A DNA stretch of 64,000 nucleotides from Larkinella terrae. Its GTDB lineage: Bacteria > Bacteroidota > Bacteroidia > Cytophagales > Spirosomataceae. A program made the translations under genes and the position numbers. Shown one piece after another: positions 8,334 to 17,850 of this stretch (positions are counted from its first letter, which is position 1; each line of letters opens with the position of its first letter). The DNA lies in NCBI RefSeq assembly GCF_009668025.1, contig NZ_WJXZ01000004.1, positions 124,001 to 188,000 of the forward strand, written 5' to 3'. The notes under the pieces were generated by a model that worked only from the letters and a program-made list of their open reading frames with translations, was not told the origin of the DNA and made no database searches.

Positions 8334-9734
8334 ATGGCCGAGAGACCTTCCCGATACGCCCAAGTGCTGGCCTGGTTGGACCGACATGTGATCAGGCGGT
8401 TTTATACCGAGCGGGTCCGCCGGATCATTCTCCAAAGTTTACCTTTCTGGGTAGCTTCCTTACTAACCGGGCTGGTTGCAGTGGGTTACGAAGAACTTTT
8501 TGTGTGGGCGGAACAAATCAGTTTCACCTGGATTCGGGCCCAACCCCTGCTGGTGTTTATCCTGACCCCAACGGCTTTTGTCGTTGCCTGGTGGCTCGTT
8601 GTGAAACTGGCGCCTGCCGCCCGGGGAAGTGGCATTCCCCAGGTTATGGCGGGCATTGAATTGTCCAATCCAGCCACGTATAGCCGGATTGCCTATCTGC
8701 TGAGCATGCGGGTTGCGATTGTCAAGATCCTGAGTAGTATCGTCCTGCTGAGCGGTGGCGGAGTAATTGGCCGGGAAGGGCCGACTATCCAGATTTCGGC
8801 GGCCATTTTTCGGGCAATTAACCGGCTGCAACCGGCCGGCTGGCCGCAACTGTCGCGTCAAATCGCCCTCGTGACCGGCGGGGCGGCCGGTTTGGCCGCT
8901 GCGTTTAACACGCCCCTGGGTGGAATTGTGTTTGTGGTTGAAGAACTTACCCAAACCCATATTACCCGTTTTCGAACTGCCGTTTTCACCGCCGTGATCA
9001 TTGCCGGAATAACGGCCAAGGCCCTTTTGGGACCGTATTTGTACCTGGGTTTCCCCAAAGTCACGGCTTCGACCGGCTGGTTTTTAGGCGTTATTGCCCT
9101 GGTAGCGATACTCTGTGGTTTTGCGGGTGCTTTTTTTGCCAAAGCTTTACTGTGGGTCAACGCGTACCGCCGACGATTTCGCACCCCGGCTGCGCAGGCG
9201 GGATGGGTATTCGGTTGTGGATTCCTATTAGGTGGTCTGACTTTTCTGATCGGAACCGACGCGGTCGGAACGGGCAAACCCATTATCAACCGACTCTTAT
9301 TCCAGAATGATCACCTGACTCCCTGGTATTTGTTTCCGGGGCGGTTTGCCGGTATGGCCCTTAGTTACAGCAGCGGGGCCGCGGGCGGTATTTTTGCTAC
9401 TTCCCTCAGCGCCGGTGCCATTCTCGGCGATGGTCTTTCCCGACTAATGAATGTGGTCCCGGCCAATACCAATCTGCTCATTCTGGTCAGTATGGTTAGC
9501 TTTCTGACGGGCGTGGTTCGTTCACCGTTCACGGCCGCCATTCTGGTTCTTGAAATGACTGACCGGCATTCGGCCATTTTCCAGTTGCTGTTGGGGGGGC
9601 TGATGGCGCAGGGTGCGGCTTCGCTGGTTGATCCGGTTTCTTTCTATGAACAGTTAAAAACCGGATTTGTCCACGAAACGCTGGCGCAGGCCGTTTCCAG
9701 TGAACCATCGTCAACGTCAGAAAGTACGGATTGA
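8334..9734 (+). CDS. ClC-family chloride channel/antiporter
   Basis: 466 residues, polytopic. The selectivity motifs are in order: GSGIPQ (GSGIP, anion-coordinating serine), GREGPTIQ (the gating glutamate) and FNTPLGGIVFVVEE, whose last glutamate pair matches the internal proton glutamate of ClC-ec1. The third selectivity motif reads GGIFATS where GxFxP is usual, so Thr replaces Pro. Presence of both glutamates favours a Cl-/H+ exchanger over a channel. There is no CBS domain; the protein ends in a short Ser-rich tail. DUF389 follows on the same strand 88 bp on. Confidence 0.9.
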   Translation: MAERPSRYAQVLAWLDRHVIRRFYTERVRRIILQSLPFWVASLLTGLVAVGYEELFVWAEQISFTWIRAQPLLVFILTPTAFVVAWWLVVKLAPAARGSGIPQVMAGIELSNPATYSRIAYLLSMRVAIVKILSSIVLLSGGGVIGREGPTIQISAAIFRAINRLQPAGWPQLSRQIALVTGGAAGLAAAFNTPLGGIVFVVEELTQTHITRFRTAVFTAVIIAGITAKALLGPYLYLGFPKVTASTGWFLGVIALVAILCGFAGAFFAKALLWVNAYRRRFRTPAAQAGWVFGCGFLLGGLTFLIGTDAVGTGKPIINRLLFQNDHLTPWYLFPGRFAGMALSYSSGAAGGIFATSLSAGAILGDGLSRLMNVVPANTNLLILVSMVSFLTGVVRSPFTAAILVLEMTDRHSAIFQLLLGGLMAQGAASLVDPVSFYEQLKTGFVHETLAQAVSSEPSSTSESTD

Positions 9735-9822
9735 TCCATTAAGTTTATCCAGACAATGAATCACGGCCGGTTCCAGTCGATTCATTGATTTTTACACAGA
9801 CCGCAATTTGTAGAAAAATAGG

Positions 9823-11214
9823 ATGGTTAACGACCCTAATCTGCCTCGCTCCAAACGCCCCGACCTGTTGGCCCGCTTCGGCTCGTTTCTGCGGGAGCGG
9901 TTTAGCCTGGAGGAAGACAAAGACGACGAAGAATCGATCATTCAGTACATTAGCCGTGGTATTGAGTTCCGGGGAATCAATTCATGGACGCTGATCTTTG
10001 CCATCTTTATTGCCTCCATCGGTCTGAATATCAATTCTCCGGCCGTTATTACCGGTGCTTTCCTCATTTCACCGTTGATGGGGCCTATTATGGGCATTGG
10101 TATGGGAGTAGGCATCAACGATTTGGCAATGATTATAAGATCATTGAAAAACCTGAGCATCGCCGTGGTCATTAGTCTATTGACTTCAACACTATACTTC
10201 TTTTTGAGTCCGCTGCACTTGGCCCAATCCGAATTACTGGCCCGCACATCGCCAACGGTTTGGGACGCGTTGGTAGCTTTTTTTGGGGGGCTCGCCGGAA
10301 TTGTGGCCAGCTCAAGGCGTGAGAAAGTAACGAATGTCATTCCGGGAGTGGCCATTGCCACCGCACTCATGCCGCCCCTCTGCACGGCAGGTTACGGTAT
10401 CGCCACTGCGAATCCTTATTATTTTGCCGGGGCCTTTTACCTCTTTCTGATCAATGGCATCTGCATCAGCCTGGCAACTTTCCTGATTGTCCGGTTCTTA
10501 GGCTATCATCAGAAACAGTATCCAACCCCGGAGATCGAACGGCGCATTCGGCAAACGATCTGGTTATCCGTCCTGATTGTGGTCATTCCTAGCACTTATC
10601 TTGGGTATCAGATTGTCCGCAAAACCATCTTCGAGGAGTCCGCCAGACGGTTTGTTGCCAACGAATGTAATTTCCAGTACCGTCAGGTTATCAATTACAG
10701 CGCCCATTTTAACCGAAAACATAGTTCCGTTGAACTCACGCTGGTCGGTGAACCATTCCCAAAAGATTCCATTACTTTTCTCCGGGCAAAAATGCCTGCT
10801 TATGGTCTGGGCGATGCATCGCTTGTTGTTAAGCAAGGTAGTTTTAAGGATACCGAAATTGATGTGGATGCTCTCAAGAATTCGTTAACCGATCAGGTTA
10901 TCAAATACAGCCAGTCGTCTATCGCTCGCAAAGACCACACCATCGACTCGTTGCGCCGGTATATCGATCTAACCCAATCGACACACGTACCGGTAGCGGA
11001 TCTGCGCAATGAACTGAAGACCCTGATGCCCGATGTACAAACCTTTACCGCTTCCCGTTCGCTGGTGATAAATACCAATAAAGCGACGCCGGATACTGTT
11101 ATGCTGGTTTATGCGACGTTCTCCCGCAGGCATACAAAGTCTGAGCGGCAGCGCATTGAAAAATGGCTCCAAAGTCGCACAAAAAGCAAACGAATTAAAC
11201 TGCTTATTGAGTAA
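9823..11214 (+). CDS. DUF389 (TIGR00341-type) membrane protein
   Basis: 463 residues. The DUF389 core occupies roughly residues 50-240: ITGAFLISPLMGPIMGIGMG, then EKVTNVIPGVAIATALMPPL, with about six membrane segments. The C-terminal 220 residues are soluble with alternating beta/charged segments. Family function is unknown; no enzyme motif is visible. Start ATG 9823 precedes an acidic soluble N-terminus. It may be co-transcribed with the ClC gene, though no function links them. Confidence 0.85.
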   Translation: MVNDPNLPRSKRPDLLARFGSFLRERFSLEEDKDDEESIIQYISRGIEFRGINSWTLIFAIFIASIGLNINSPAVITGAFLISPLMGPIMGIGMGVGINDLAMIIRSLKNLSIAVVISLLTSTLYFFLSPLHLAQSELLARTSPTVWDALVAFFGGLAGIVASSRREKVTNVIPGVAIATALMPPLCTAGYGIATANPYYFAGAFYLFLINGICISLATFLIVRFLGYHQKQYPTPEIERRIRQTIWLSVLIVVIPSTYLGYQIVRKTIFEESARRFVANECNFQYRQVINYSAHFNRKHSSVELTLVGEPFPKDSITFLRAKMPAYGLGDASLVVKQGSFKDTEIDVDALKNSLTDQVIKYSQSSIARKDHTIDSLRRYIDLTQSTHVPVADLRNELKTLMPDVQTFTASRSLVINTNKATPDTVMLVYATFSRRHTKSERQRIEKWLQSRTKSKRIKLLIE

Positions 11215-11495
11215 GGGTTCCGGAAATCAATAGCGCCAAAAACCCATGCAGCCTTTTCCTGCGAAACAATCCGGCTTTTGTTTTTCCGCCAACTGAGACA
11301 GAACAGTGCCTAATGAATCACCTGCGGCACTGCTTATCTTCTATCCTTCAGATTTTATCATCTCGACACGGCCAAAAGCAAGGTAAGAAATGGAGAGAAT
11401 AGAGGATATTTTCGTGAATAATTCCTTTTATGGCTTGGTATCTTCTTATCAGAAGCAGACTTTTGAAGAATTATTCGTTTCAATCCCAACTTACC
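11215..11495. other. Intergenic region upstream of xylA
   Basis: No gene seen. GAATAATTC at 11416-11424 is inverted at 11468-11476 (GAATTATTC), enclosing 43 nt in the presumed xylA leader; the ATG follows 20 bp later. This could form a leader stem or bind a regulator. No typical riboswitch core was recognised. Confidence 0.35.
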
Positions 11496-12836
11496 ATGTC
11501 AAAACTGAAACTCACGCTGGGCGACAAAACGTATTTCCCCTTCGTAACCAGCCCCATTCCGTATGAAGGCCGCGAATCGGATAATCCGCTGGCGTTTAAA
11601 TGGTACGATCAAAACCGCACGATTCTGGGCAAACCGATGAACGAACTGTTCCGGTTTGCGGTCGCTTACTGGCACACCTTCTGTGGCACCGGCGCCGATC
11701 CCTTCGGCCCGGGTGTCAAGCTGTTTCCCTGGAGCACCAATGCTGATCCGCTGGGAGCGGCTTTCGACAAAATGGATGCGGCTTTTGAGTTCATTACCAA
11801 AATGGGCATGGAATACTACTGTTTCCACGACACCGATGTAGCGCCCGAAGGCAGTTCCAACGCCGAATTTGAAAGCAATTTCCGCAAGATTGTCGATTAC
11901 GCGAAGCAGAAGCAACAGGCGAGTGGGGTTCAGCTCTTGTGGGGCACGGCCAATCTGTTTTCGCACGCCCGGTACATGAACGGCGCTTCGACCAACCCCG
12001 ATTTCCACGTTCTGGCCCACGGCGGCTGGCAGGTGAAAAATGCCATCGATGCCACGATTGAGCTGGGCGGTTCGGGCTACACTTTCTGGGGCGGTCGCGA
12101 AGGCTACATGTCGCTGCTGAATACCAACATGAAACGGGAGCAGGAACACCTGGGCCGGTTTTTGACGATGGCCCGCGACTACGCCCGGAAGCAGGGTTTC
12201 AAAGGTGCGTTCTACATTGAGCCAAAACCGATGGAACCGAGCAAGCACCAGTACGATTTCGATGCCGCTACCGTCGTTGGTTTCCTGAATAAATTTGGTT
12301 TGCAGGACGATTTTGAGTTGAACGTCGAAACCAACCATGCAACGCTCGCCAACCACACCTTCGCCCACGAATTGCAGGTAGCCGCCGACAACAACATGCT
12401 CGGCAGCATCGACGCCAACCGGGGTGATTACCAGAACGGCTGGGATACCGACCAGTTCCCGATGGACTTGTACGAACTGACGGAAGCCATGCTGGTGATT
12501 CTGGAAGCGGGCGGTTTGAAATCGGGCGGGGTCAACTTCGACGCTAAAACCCGCCGGAATTCGACGGATCTCGAAGACATTTTCATCGCGCACATCGGCG
12601 GGATGGATGCGTTTGCGCGGGCGGCCATCGTGGCCGAAGCCATTCTGAACAAGTCACAATACAGGAAGCTGCGTGCGGATCGGTATGCGAGTTACGACAG
12701 TGGAGAAGGCGCCCGCTTCGAAAAAGGCGAACTGACGCTGGAAGATCTGCGCGAATACGCTCTGGCTAATGGCGAACCGAAGCAACTCAGCGGCAAACAG
12801 GAGTTGTACGAAATGATTCTGAATCAGTATATTTAG
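11496..12836 (+). CDS. xylA: Xylose isomerase
   Basis: 446 residues. Converts D-xylose to D-xylulose with divalent metals, in the cytoplasm. Active-site motifs: [10 protein letters not shown] (catalytic His and Asp), [34 protein letters not shown] (metal ligands), GSIDANRGD and NGWDTDQFP. The start is ATG 11496, where the family N-terminus [16 protein letters not shown] begins. No xylulokinase or xylose transporter is next to it, so the gene stands alone here. A hairpin of the REP-like family follows. Confidence 0.96.
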   Translation: MSKLKLTLGDKTYFPFVTSPIPYEGRESDNPLAFKWYDQNRTILGKPMNELFRFAVAYWHTFCGTGADPFGPGVKLFPWSTNADPLGAAFDKMDAAFEFITKMGMEYYCFHDTDVAPEGSSNAEFESNFRKIVDYAKQKQQASGVQLLWGTANLFSHARYMNGASTNPDFHVLAHGGWQVKNAIDATIELGGSGYTFWGGREGYMSLLNTNMKREQEHLGRFLTMARDYARKQGFKGAFYIEPKPMEPSKHQYDFDAATVVGFLNKFGLQDDFELNVETNHATLANHTFAHELQVAADNNMLGSIDANRGDYQNGWDTDQFPMDLYELTEAMLVILEAGGLKSGGVNFDAKTRRNSTDLEDIFIAHIGGMDAFARAAIVAEAILNKSQYRKLRADRYASYDSGEGARFEKGELTLEDLREYALANGEPKQLSGKQELYEMILNQYI

Positions 12837-12848
12837 GTTGGAAATTTG

Positions 12849-12878
12849 CCCTGTCAGCGGCCGAACGCCCTGACAGGG
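12849..12878. repeat. REP-like hairpin after xylA, possibly also terminator
   Basis: CCCTGTCAG (12849-12857) pairs with CTGACAGGG (12870-12878) around a 12-nt centre. The GTCAGCGGCCG...CCTGAC core resembles the arms of the palindrome at 14751 and more loosely those next to the RAYT gene at 32176. No T tract follows, so termination is uncertain. Confidence 0.65.
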
Positions 12879-12913
12879 TAACCCCACGTTCAGTTCTTTA
12901 CCTTCGTCAACCC

Positions 12914-13372
12914 ATGAAAAAAACGTTCTTCCTTCTCTTCAGTTTGCTTTCGGTTTCCGCTTTTGCCCAGTCAAATGATGAAAAAGCTGTTCGGGCCGCC
13001 ATTACGCAGATGTTCGACGGAATGCGCAAAGCCGATACGACGCTTTTCAAAGCGGTTTTTGCGCCGGGTGCCTCTCTGCAGAGTGTTGCCAAAAACAAAG
13101 AAAATGTAGTCAGCGTGCGGAATGAGTCGATTCCTAATTTTATTACGTCCGTTGGCAAGCGAAAACCGGGTGAGCTCGACGAACGACTTTCGGCTTATGA
13201 TGTAAAGATCGACGCGGAACTCGCCATTGCCTGGACGCCGTACGTTTTTTACTTCAACGGTCAGAAAAGCCACTGTGGCGTCAACGTCTTTACGCTGGTG
13301 AAGCTAAACAACGGCTGGAAAATTCAATCGATCATCGATACCCGGCGGAAGGAAGGGTGCCCGGATTTGTAG
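12914..13372 (+). CDS. Secreted NTF2-like (SnoaL-like) protein
   Basis: 152 residues. A clear signal peptide (MKKTFFLLFSLLSVSAFAQ, cleavage after AFAQ) is followed by an NTF2-like alpha+beta cone: AVRAAITQMFDGMRKADTTL at the start, then WTPYVFYFNG and NVFTLVKLNNGWKIQSI at the end. Such domains are small ligand pockets or enzymes of many kinds; the activity is not predictable. Convergent with the DUF5618 gene. Confidence 0.75.
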   Translation: MKKTFFLLFSLLSVSAFAQSNDEKAVRAAITQMFDGMRKADTTLFKAVFAPGASLQSVAKNKENVVSVRNESIPNFITSVGKRKPGELDERLSAYDVKIDAELAIAWTPYVFYFNGQKSHCGVNVFTLVKLNNGWKIQSIIDTRRKEGCPDL

Positions 13373-13387
13373 ATTGATTATTCCTGA

Positions 13388-13765
13388 CTAAGCTCTGCCT
13401 ATACGTTGTTCGACCCAATTAATAATGTTTTCGGCGTTTTCTAAACCAGCAGTGGCTACTTTTGCATTCAGGTTTCCGTCATAACCTAAAGCCAGATGAA
13501 GCGTGTCGTACGCCGATACAAACGAATTCAGAATATTTTTATCCAGCCGCGCTAATCGGGCTTTATACCAGGTTGCATCTTTGCGGCCTTTCGTCTTTTC
13601 TTCCAATAAACTATCCAGCGCCACTAAAATACCGTTGTAAACCGTATTGCCCGCCATTCTGACGTATTTACGATCCTGATAATACCCATTTTCTTTCAGC
13701 CCTTTTTCACGCAAAATCTGGCGGGCATTGTCTAAATAGCGTTTTGCCTCCTGCACGGTATTCAT
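13388..13765 (-). CDS. DUF5618 family protein
   Basis: 125 residues, predicted all-helical, with AKRYLDNARQILREKG near the start and RMAGNTVYNGILVALDSLLE in the middle, matching the Bacteroidota DUF5618 group. The helix layout resembles HEPN-type four-helix proteins, but no RNase motif (Rx4-6H) is evident, so function is unknown. Transcribed convergently with the NTF2-like gene; its promoter would lie in 13766-13838. Confidence 0.7.
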   Translation of the reverse strand: MNTVQEAKRYLDNARQILREKGLKENGYYQDRKYVRMAGNTVYNGILVALDSLLEEKTKGRKDATWYKARLARLDKNILNSFVSAYDTLHLALGYDGNLNAKVATAGLENAENIINWVEQRIGRA

Positions 13766-13838
13766 TTCTGGTAAATCTGGTGTGTCAAAACACTAAAATA
13801 ACAAATGAAATTTTAGTGTACAATCACATACGTATTTT

Positions 13839-14657
13839 TCACTCTCCTCTCCACGTCGGTTTCCGCTTCTCCAGAAAAGCCGCCGTGCCTTCTTTGGCGT
13901 CGGCGGTTTGCTGAATTTGCTGAAATTGGTCGTGTAAAAACGCCTGTTGCTGATGCTGAGGAATACTTTTTAGTTGCTGATAAGCCCGTAACCCAAACTG
14001 CATCGCCGTTGGTGAATACTGCTTCAATTCATCGACCAGTTTTTGGACGGTTTCGTCCAATTGATCAATTGGAACGAGTTCCGTCACCAGTCCGACATTT
14101 TTCGCTTCGCTGGCTGACAGCGTTCGGGCGCGGAGACACAAATCCAAAACCGTTCGGGCGGGCATGATTTCGAGCAAAACCGCCATCACCTGAAATGGAA
14201 ACAACCCGCGTTTTACTTCCGGCAAACTGAATGGAACCGTATCAGCAGCCACTACGTGCGTACAACCGCCAATCAACAAAAAGCCGCCCGCATAAACCGC
14301 TCCCTGAACCTTCGCCAGACACGGTTTATGAAGTCCGGCAAGTAATTCCCCCAGTCGCACGGGGCCGGAGGGCGGGGGCACGGTTTGTTCCGTTTGCTCA
14401 TCCGAAGCCAGGCTCTTCAAATCCATCCCAGCGCAGAAAACATCGCCTGCTGCCGCCAGCACCACCATCCAGACATCCTGTTCGTAATGCGCAAACGCCA
14501 GCGCAAACGCCAGTTCGTTCAGCAGCGCCGGATTCAGGGCGTTCTTTTTTTCGGGCCGGTTTAAGGTCAGCGTCAGCACGTGATCATCCAGGTTCGTTAG
14601 CAAATACCGAAACGAATGCGTTGAAAAACCGGCGGTTTGCTGAGGAGTGTAAAGCAT
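13839..14657 (-). CDS. Enoyl-CoA hydratase/isomerase family protein
   Basis: 272 residues of crotonase fold. LNRPEKKNALNPALL and FCAGMDLKSL are the substrate and oxyanion-hole regions. At the first hydratase glutamate position (GGGCEL in classical hydratases) this protein has AGGFLLIGG, so that Glu is replaced by Leu. The second glutamate is kept in SLPEVKRGLFP. That pattern is known from delta3,delta2-enoyl-CoA isomerases, so isomerase is a better guess than hydratase. It is not next to the fad genes at 53-62 kb. Confidence 0.85.
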   Translation of the reverse strand: MLYTPQQTAGFSTHSFRYLLTNLDDHVLTLTLNRPEKKNALNPALLNELAFALAFAHYEQDVWMVVLAAAGDVFCAGMDLKSLASDEQTEQTVPPPSGPVRLGELLAGLHKPCLAKVQGAVYAGGFLLIGGCTHVVAADTVPFSLPEVKRGLFPFQVMAVLLEIMPARTVLDLCLRARTLSASEAKNVGLVTELVPIDQLDETVQKLVDELKQYSPTAMQFGLRAYQQLKSIPQHQQQAFLHDQFQQIQQTADAKEGTAAFLEKRKPTWRGE

Positions 14658-14750
14658 GGCATCGGGTGCGAATTAGTGCGGGTTGTAATACTACAAAATT
14701 ACGGTGCGCGGGCAGATTTATACCAGCAAAGTAATTAAGCGATGAATAAT

Positions 14751-14851
14751 CCAGTCAGCGGTCGCAGACCCTGACTGCGGTGGATTTGATAGTATTTTCA
14801 GCAATTTGGACGGAAATTTCACCGCAGTCAGGGTCTGCGACCGCTGACTGG
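14751..14851. repeat. 32-bp perfect inverted repeat of REP-like units
   Basis: 14751-14782 and 14820-14851 are perfect inverted copies separated by 37 bp. Each arm is itself a small hairpin: CAGTCAG and CTGACTG at its ends around GCGGTCGCAGACC. The structure is thus two REP-like units facing each other, as in a BIME. It ends 2 bp before the radical SAM stop codon at 14854, so it may also shape the 3' end of that transcript. Confidence 0.85.
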
Positions 14852-14853
14852 GT

Positions 14854-15831
14854 TTAGAATAACTGCTTCCAGGTGCCTTTCATCCGGTTGTATTTCAGCG
14901 TGCTGGGCAGGGCTTTCCACCAGTACCGGTTCATCTCGACGGCGAAGGAAGGCTGCATGTAACAGTTGATGGCGCAACCTTCGCAACCCGGCAGTCGCCC
15001 TTCCAGCGCCACCAGTTTTTGCACTTCGTCAGAACGATACAGGTCGTAAAGCTGGCCTTCGATCGGGAAATCCTTAAGGCCAAGGTGGTAACAGGGGAGT
15101 ACCAGTTTATTTTCGGGGGAAATCACCAGCGTCGTACTTCCGGCCAGACAAACCGGGTCCGCAACGTGGTTACCGCCGTCGCGCCGGAGTTGAATAAATG
15201 CGTCGTTGATATAGACATTTTTCTGTTTGCCCCACCACGTCATTTCCTGGAGCGATTTTTCCGAAAAACCGCCCCCGGTTTCTACTTCGTTGTATTCAAA
15301 AACCGGGTTCAGGATTAACACCAGATTATTTGGCAGGCAAATCTCTTCGTACATCTGCCTGATCTGGTGGACATTGTGTTCAAAAACCGTAAACAGAATA
15401 TCCGGGCGTTCGCCCAATTGTTTGGCAATGGCGATGGATTCCATCACCTTATCGAAACACTTGACGCCCCGCGATTTGTCGTGTTCTTCGGCAATGGGGG
15501 AATCCAGTGAGAAGTGCAGCATGTCGATTAAACCGTGCAGCTTCTCGGCATTTTTGGGGTACAATAAACCGTTGGTGGTTACGGTGGTAATCAGCCCCCG
15601 GTTTTTCGCTTCGCGGAGGAGTTCGTCCAACTGGCGGTGGAGCAACGGCTCACCGCCCGTAAAATCGATGACTCGGACGCCCAGCCGCTTCAGATCCCGC
15701 AGATTATCCGCCACATTTTCGGGCGTTACATAGGGCGAAGGCCGCTCCCAGATATCGCAAAAACTACAGGTCGCATTGCAGCGATACGTAATGTAATAAT
15801 TGCAGAGAACGGGATGAGAGACCAGGCGCAT
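14854..15831 (-). CDS. Radical SAM protein with C-terminal cysteine cluster
   Basis: 326 residues. The N-terminal CNATCSFCDIW gives the CxxxCxxC site for the SAM-binding [4Fe-4S] cluster; FTGGEPLLH is the GGE motif. The C-terminal part has further cysteines (CYH, GCEGCAINCYM) resembling a short SPASM/Twitch auxiliary-cluster region. The substrate is unknown. Start ATG 15831 lies 4 bp after the DUF2442 stop, so the two are probably translated from one message; a longer frame upstream only overlaps DUF2442. Confidence 0.85.
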   Translation of the reverse strand: MRLVSHPVLCNYYITYRCNATCSFCDIWERPSPYVTPENVADNLRDLKRLGVRVIDFTGGEPLLHRQLDELLREAKNRGLITTVTTNGLLYPKNAEKLHGLIDMLHFSLDSPIAEEHDKSRGVKCFDKVMESIAIAKQLGERPDILFTVFEHNVHQIRQMYEEICLPNNLVLILNPVFEYNEVETGGGFSEKSLQEMTWWGKQKNVYINDAFIQLRRDGGNHVADPVCLAGSTTLVISPENKLVLPCYHLGLKDFPIEGQLYDLYRSDEVQKLVALEGRLPGCEGCAINCYMQPSFAVEMNRYWWKALPSTLKYNRMKGTWKQLF

Positions 15832-15835
15832 GTGC

Positions 15836-16093
15836 TTATGGTTTTCGGGGAGGGTTATAAAGCAGCATTCCTTCCGCGGACAAATCTTCGTCAATTTCCT
15901 CCCAATGCACGCCATAGCCACCAACAACTAAACGCCAATTCTGGCGTTGACTATCGCTGGCTTTGTTGAGTTTGGGAAACCAGCTAAGTGGACTACCGAT
16001 CGTTTTTCCATCGGTCAGGTCGAAATAGACCTTTTCAGTATCAAACCAGACGGAAGTTACTTTCAAGCTCTTTAACAATGTTGCGGTGTCCAT
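15836..16093 (-). CDS. DUF2442 domain protein
   Basis: About 85 residues from ATG 16093 (an ATG at 16129 is also possible). The short beta-rich domain has VTSVWFDTEKVYFDLTDGKT, then SWFPKL and a GYGVHWEEIDEDLSAEGML end, typical of DUF2442. In other bacteria these proteins often sit near toxin-antitoxin or mobile genes; function is unknown. Here it lies between accD and the radical SAM gene in a likely operon. Confidence 0.8.
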   Translation of the reverse strand: MDTATLLKSLKVTSVWFDTEKVYFDLTDGKTIGSPLSWFPKLNKASDSQRQNWRLVVGGYGVHWEEIDEDLSAEGMLLYNPPRKP

Positions 16094-16143
16094 ACTTGCT
16101 TCAATTAAAGTAGCTCCTCCACTTCGCAATAAACAACGGAGGG

Positions 16144-16986
16144 CTACTGCAACATTTTAAACAGTCCCGTCAGCTTTTCTTTCAAATCTTTCCGATCGAC
16201 GATGAAGTCCAGAAAACCGTGTTCGAGCACAAATTCGGCGCTTTGAAAACCTTCGGGCAGGTTTTTTCCGATGGTTTCACGGATAACGCGCGGACCGGCA
16301 AAACCGATCAGCGTACCCGGTTCGGCGATGTTGAAATCACCCAGCATCGCGAACGAGGCCGTTACACCGCCGGTGGTTGGATCAGTCAGCAGCGAAACGT
16401 ACGGAATTTTCTCTTTCGACAAGAGCGCCAGCTTGGCCGAGGTTTTGGCCATTTGCATCAGCGAATAACCGGCTTCCATCATCCGCGCACCACCCGATTT
16501 TGAAATCATCAGAAACGGCGTCCGGGTTTTGATCGAATGATCGATGGCCCGCGCAATTTTTTCGCCCACAACCGATCCCATCGAACCACCGATGAAATTA
16601 AAATCCATACAGGCCACCGTGATATCCAGTTCGTTGATCTTCCCGTAGGCCGACCGAACGGCATCTTTCAGGTGCGTTTTGTTGATCGTCGCTTTCACGC
16701 GCTCCGGATACGGTTTGGTATCGACAAACTTCAGCGGGTCCGCGGAGGTCATATTGGCATCCAGTTCGGTAAACACACCGTCGTCGAACAGGATGGAGAA
16801 ATACGCATCTGAACCGATGCGCTCGTGGTAGTTGCAGTGTACGCAGGTATAGGCATTGAGTTTGTGCTCCCGCGTATGCATTATTTTCTTGCAGTTCGGG
16901 CATTGGTACCACAAGCCGTCCGGCGCTTCGCGCTTCTCTTCGGTTGGCGTAATGATACCTTTTTCTTTACGGATAAACCACGACAT
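16144..16986 (-). CDS. accD: Acetyl-CoA carboxylase carboxyltransferase beta subunit
   Basis: 280 residues. The N-terminal zinc ribbon is CPNCKK...YTCVHC (two CxxC pairs, about residues 29-51). The carboxyltransferase core has the conserved [18 protein letters not shown] and [16 protein letters not shown]. AccD works with AccA to move carboxyl from biotin to acetyl-CoA. The gene is separate from accBC at 6-8 kb, and accA is not in the window. Confidence 0.96.
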   Translation of the reverse strand: MSWFIRKEKGIITPTEEKREAPDGLWYQCPNCKKIMHTREHKLNAYTCVHCNYHERIGSDAYFSILFDDGVFTELDANMTSADPLKFVDTKPYPERVKATINKTHLKDAVRSAYGKINELDITVACMDFNFIGGSMGSVVGEKIARAIDHSIKTRTPFLMISKSGGARMMEAGYSLMQMAKTSAKLALLSKEKIPYVSLLTDPTTGGVTASFAMLGDFNIAEPGTLIGFAGPRVIRETIGKNLPEGFQSAEFVLEHGFLDFIVDRKDLKEKLTGLFKMLQ

Positions 16987-17074
16987 AGGGTGTCAGTCTC
17001 CAGTTAACAGTTCGCAATCAATCGTTTGCTTTGTAAAGCAGGGGGCAAAGATAGTAAGAAAACAGCAGGCGTGG

Positions 17075-17773
17075 TTATAGATCGAGGTAGTACTTTCGCC
17101 GTGCGGGCTCAAACCGCTCGATCGCATACCGCAAAGCCGTCCGCGGCAACCGCCCCGCCTGGTCGTGCAGGAACTCTTCGAGCGCGTCCGGATTTTTCTT
17201 GCCTACTTCCCGCAGCATCCAGCCGACCGCTTTGTGAATCAGGTCGTGCCGATGGCTTAGCAACAGTTCCGCGATTTGAAAAGTGTCCTGAAATTGATTT
17301 TTCCGAATAAAAGCCAGCGTCGACACCATCGCGATCCGCTGCGACCACAGGTGGTTTTCCTGCGCCAGCTCATACAAAATGCCTCGGTCTTTGTTGAGAA
17401 AATAAGTGCCGACGATTCCCGGGCAGCTCGTATCCACCAGATCCCAGTTGTTGACGTACGTCTTATTTCGCAGATAATAGTCAAAAATGAGCCTGCGGTT
17501 TTCTTCGTCCGGTCGTTTGGCCTGGTTTGTCCAGATGATCAGGGCCGTCAGCCGGCATTCGTGAAACGGGTCGTGCAGGAGCTTTTCAGTTTCATCGGGG
17601 GATAACAACCGGTATTTCTGGGCGATGATGCGTTGCTGCGGAACCGACAACCCCAGAAACTCGTCGCCTTCGCCGTATTGCCCCGGCCCGGTTTTGAAAA
17701 ACCGTTTGAAAAAGACCGCTTTTTCGGGATTTCCCAGGGCCAGCAGCTCGTTTTTAACGTCCTGATGCGTCAT
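17075..17773 (-). CDS. AlkD-like DNA alkylation repair protein
   Basis: 232 residues built from HEAT-like helical repeats. Family features include FFKTGPGQYGEGDEFLGLSVP near residues 25-45, NWDLVDTSCPGIVG (a tryptophan and aspartate in this motif line the DNA-binding cleft in AlkD) and HDLIHKAVGWMLREVGKK. AlkD removes N3- and N7-alkylated purines without base flipping. It lies upstream of accD on the same strand with about 88 bp between them. Confidence 0.88.
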   Translation of the reverse strand: MTHQDVKNELLALGNPEKAVFFKRFFKTGPGQYGEGDEFLGLSVPQQRIIAQKYRLLSPDETEKLLHDPFHECRLTALIIWTNQAKRPDEENRRLIFDYYLRNKTYVNNWDLVDTSCPGIVGTYFLNKDRGILYELAQENHLWSQRIAMVSTLAFIRKNQFQDTFQIAELLLSHRHDLIHKAVGWMLREVGKKNPDALEEFLHDQAGRLPRTALRYAIERFEPARRKYYLDL

Positions 17774-17850
17774 TGGTTTCCTGAACTAAAAGAAGAATGA
17801 GTTGTTATTGCAGCAACCGTGTGTATCTTCGGTCGAACGAAAATAAGGGT

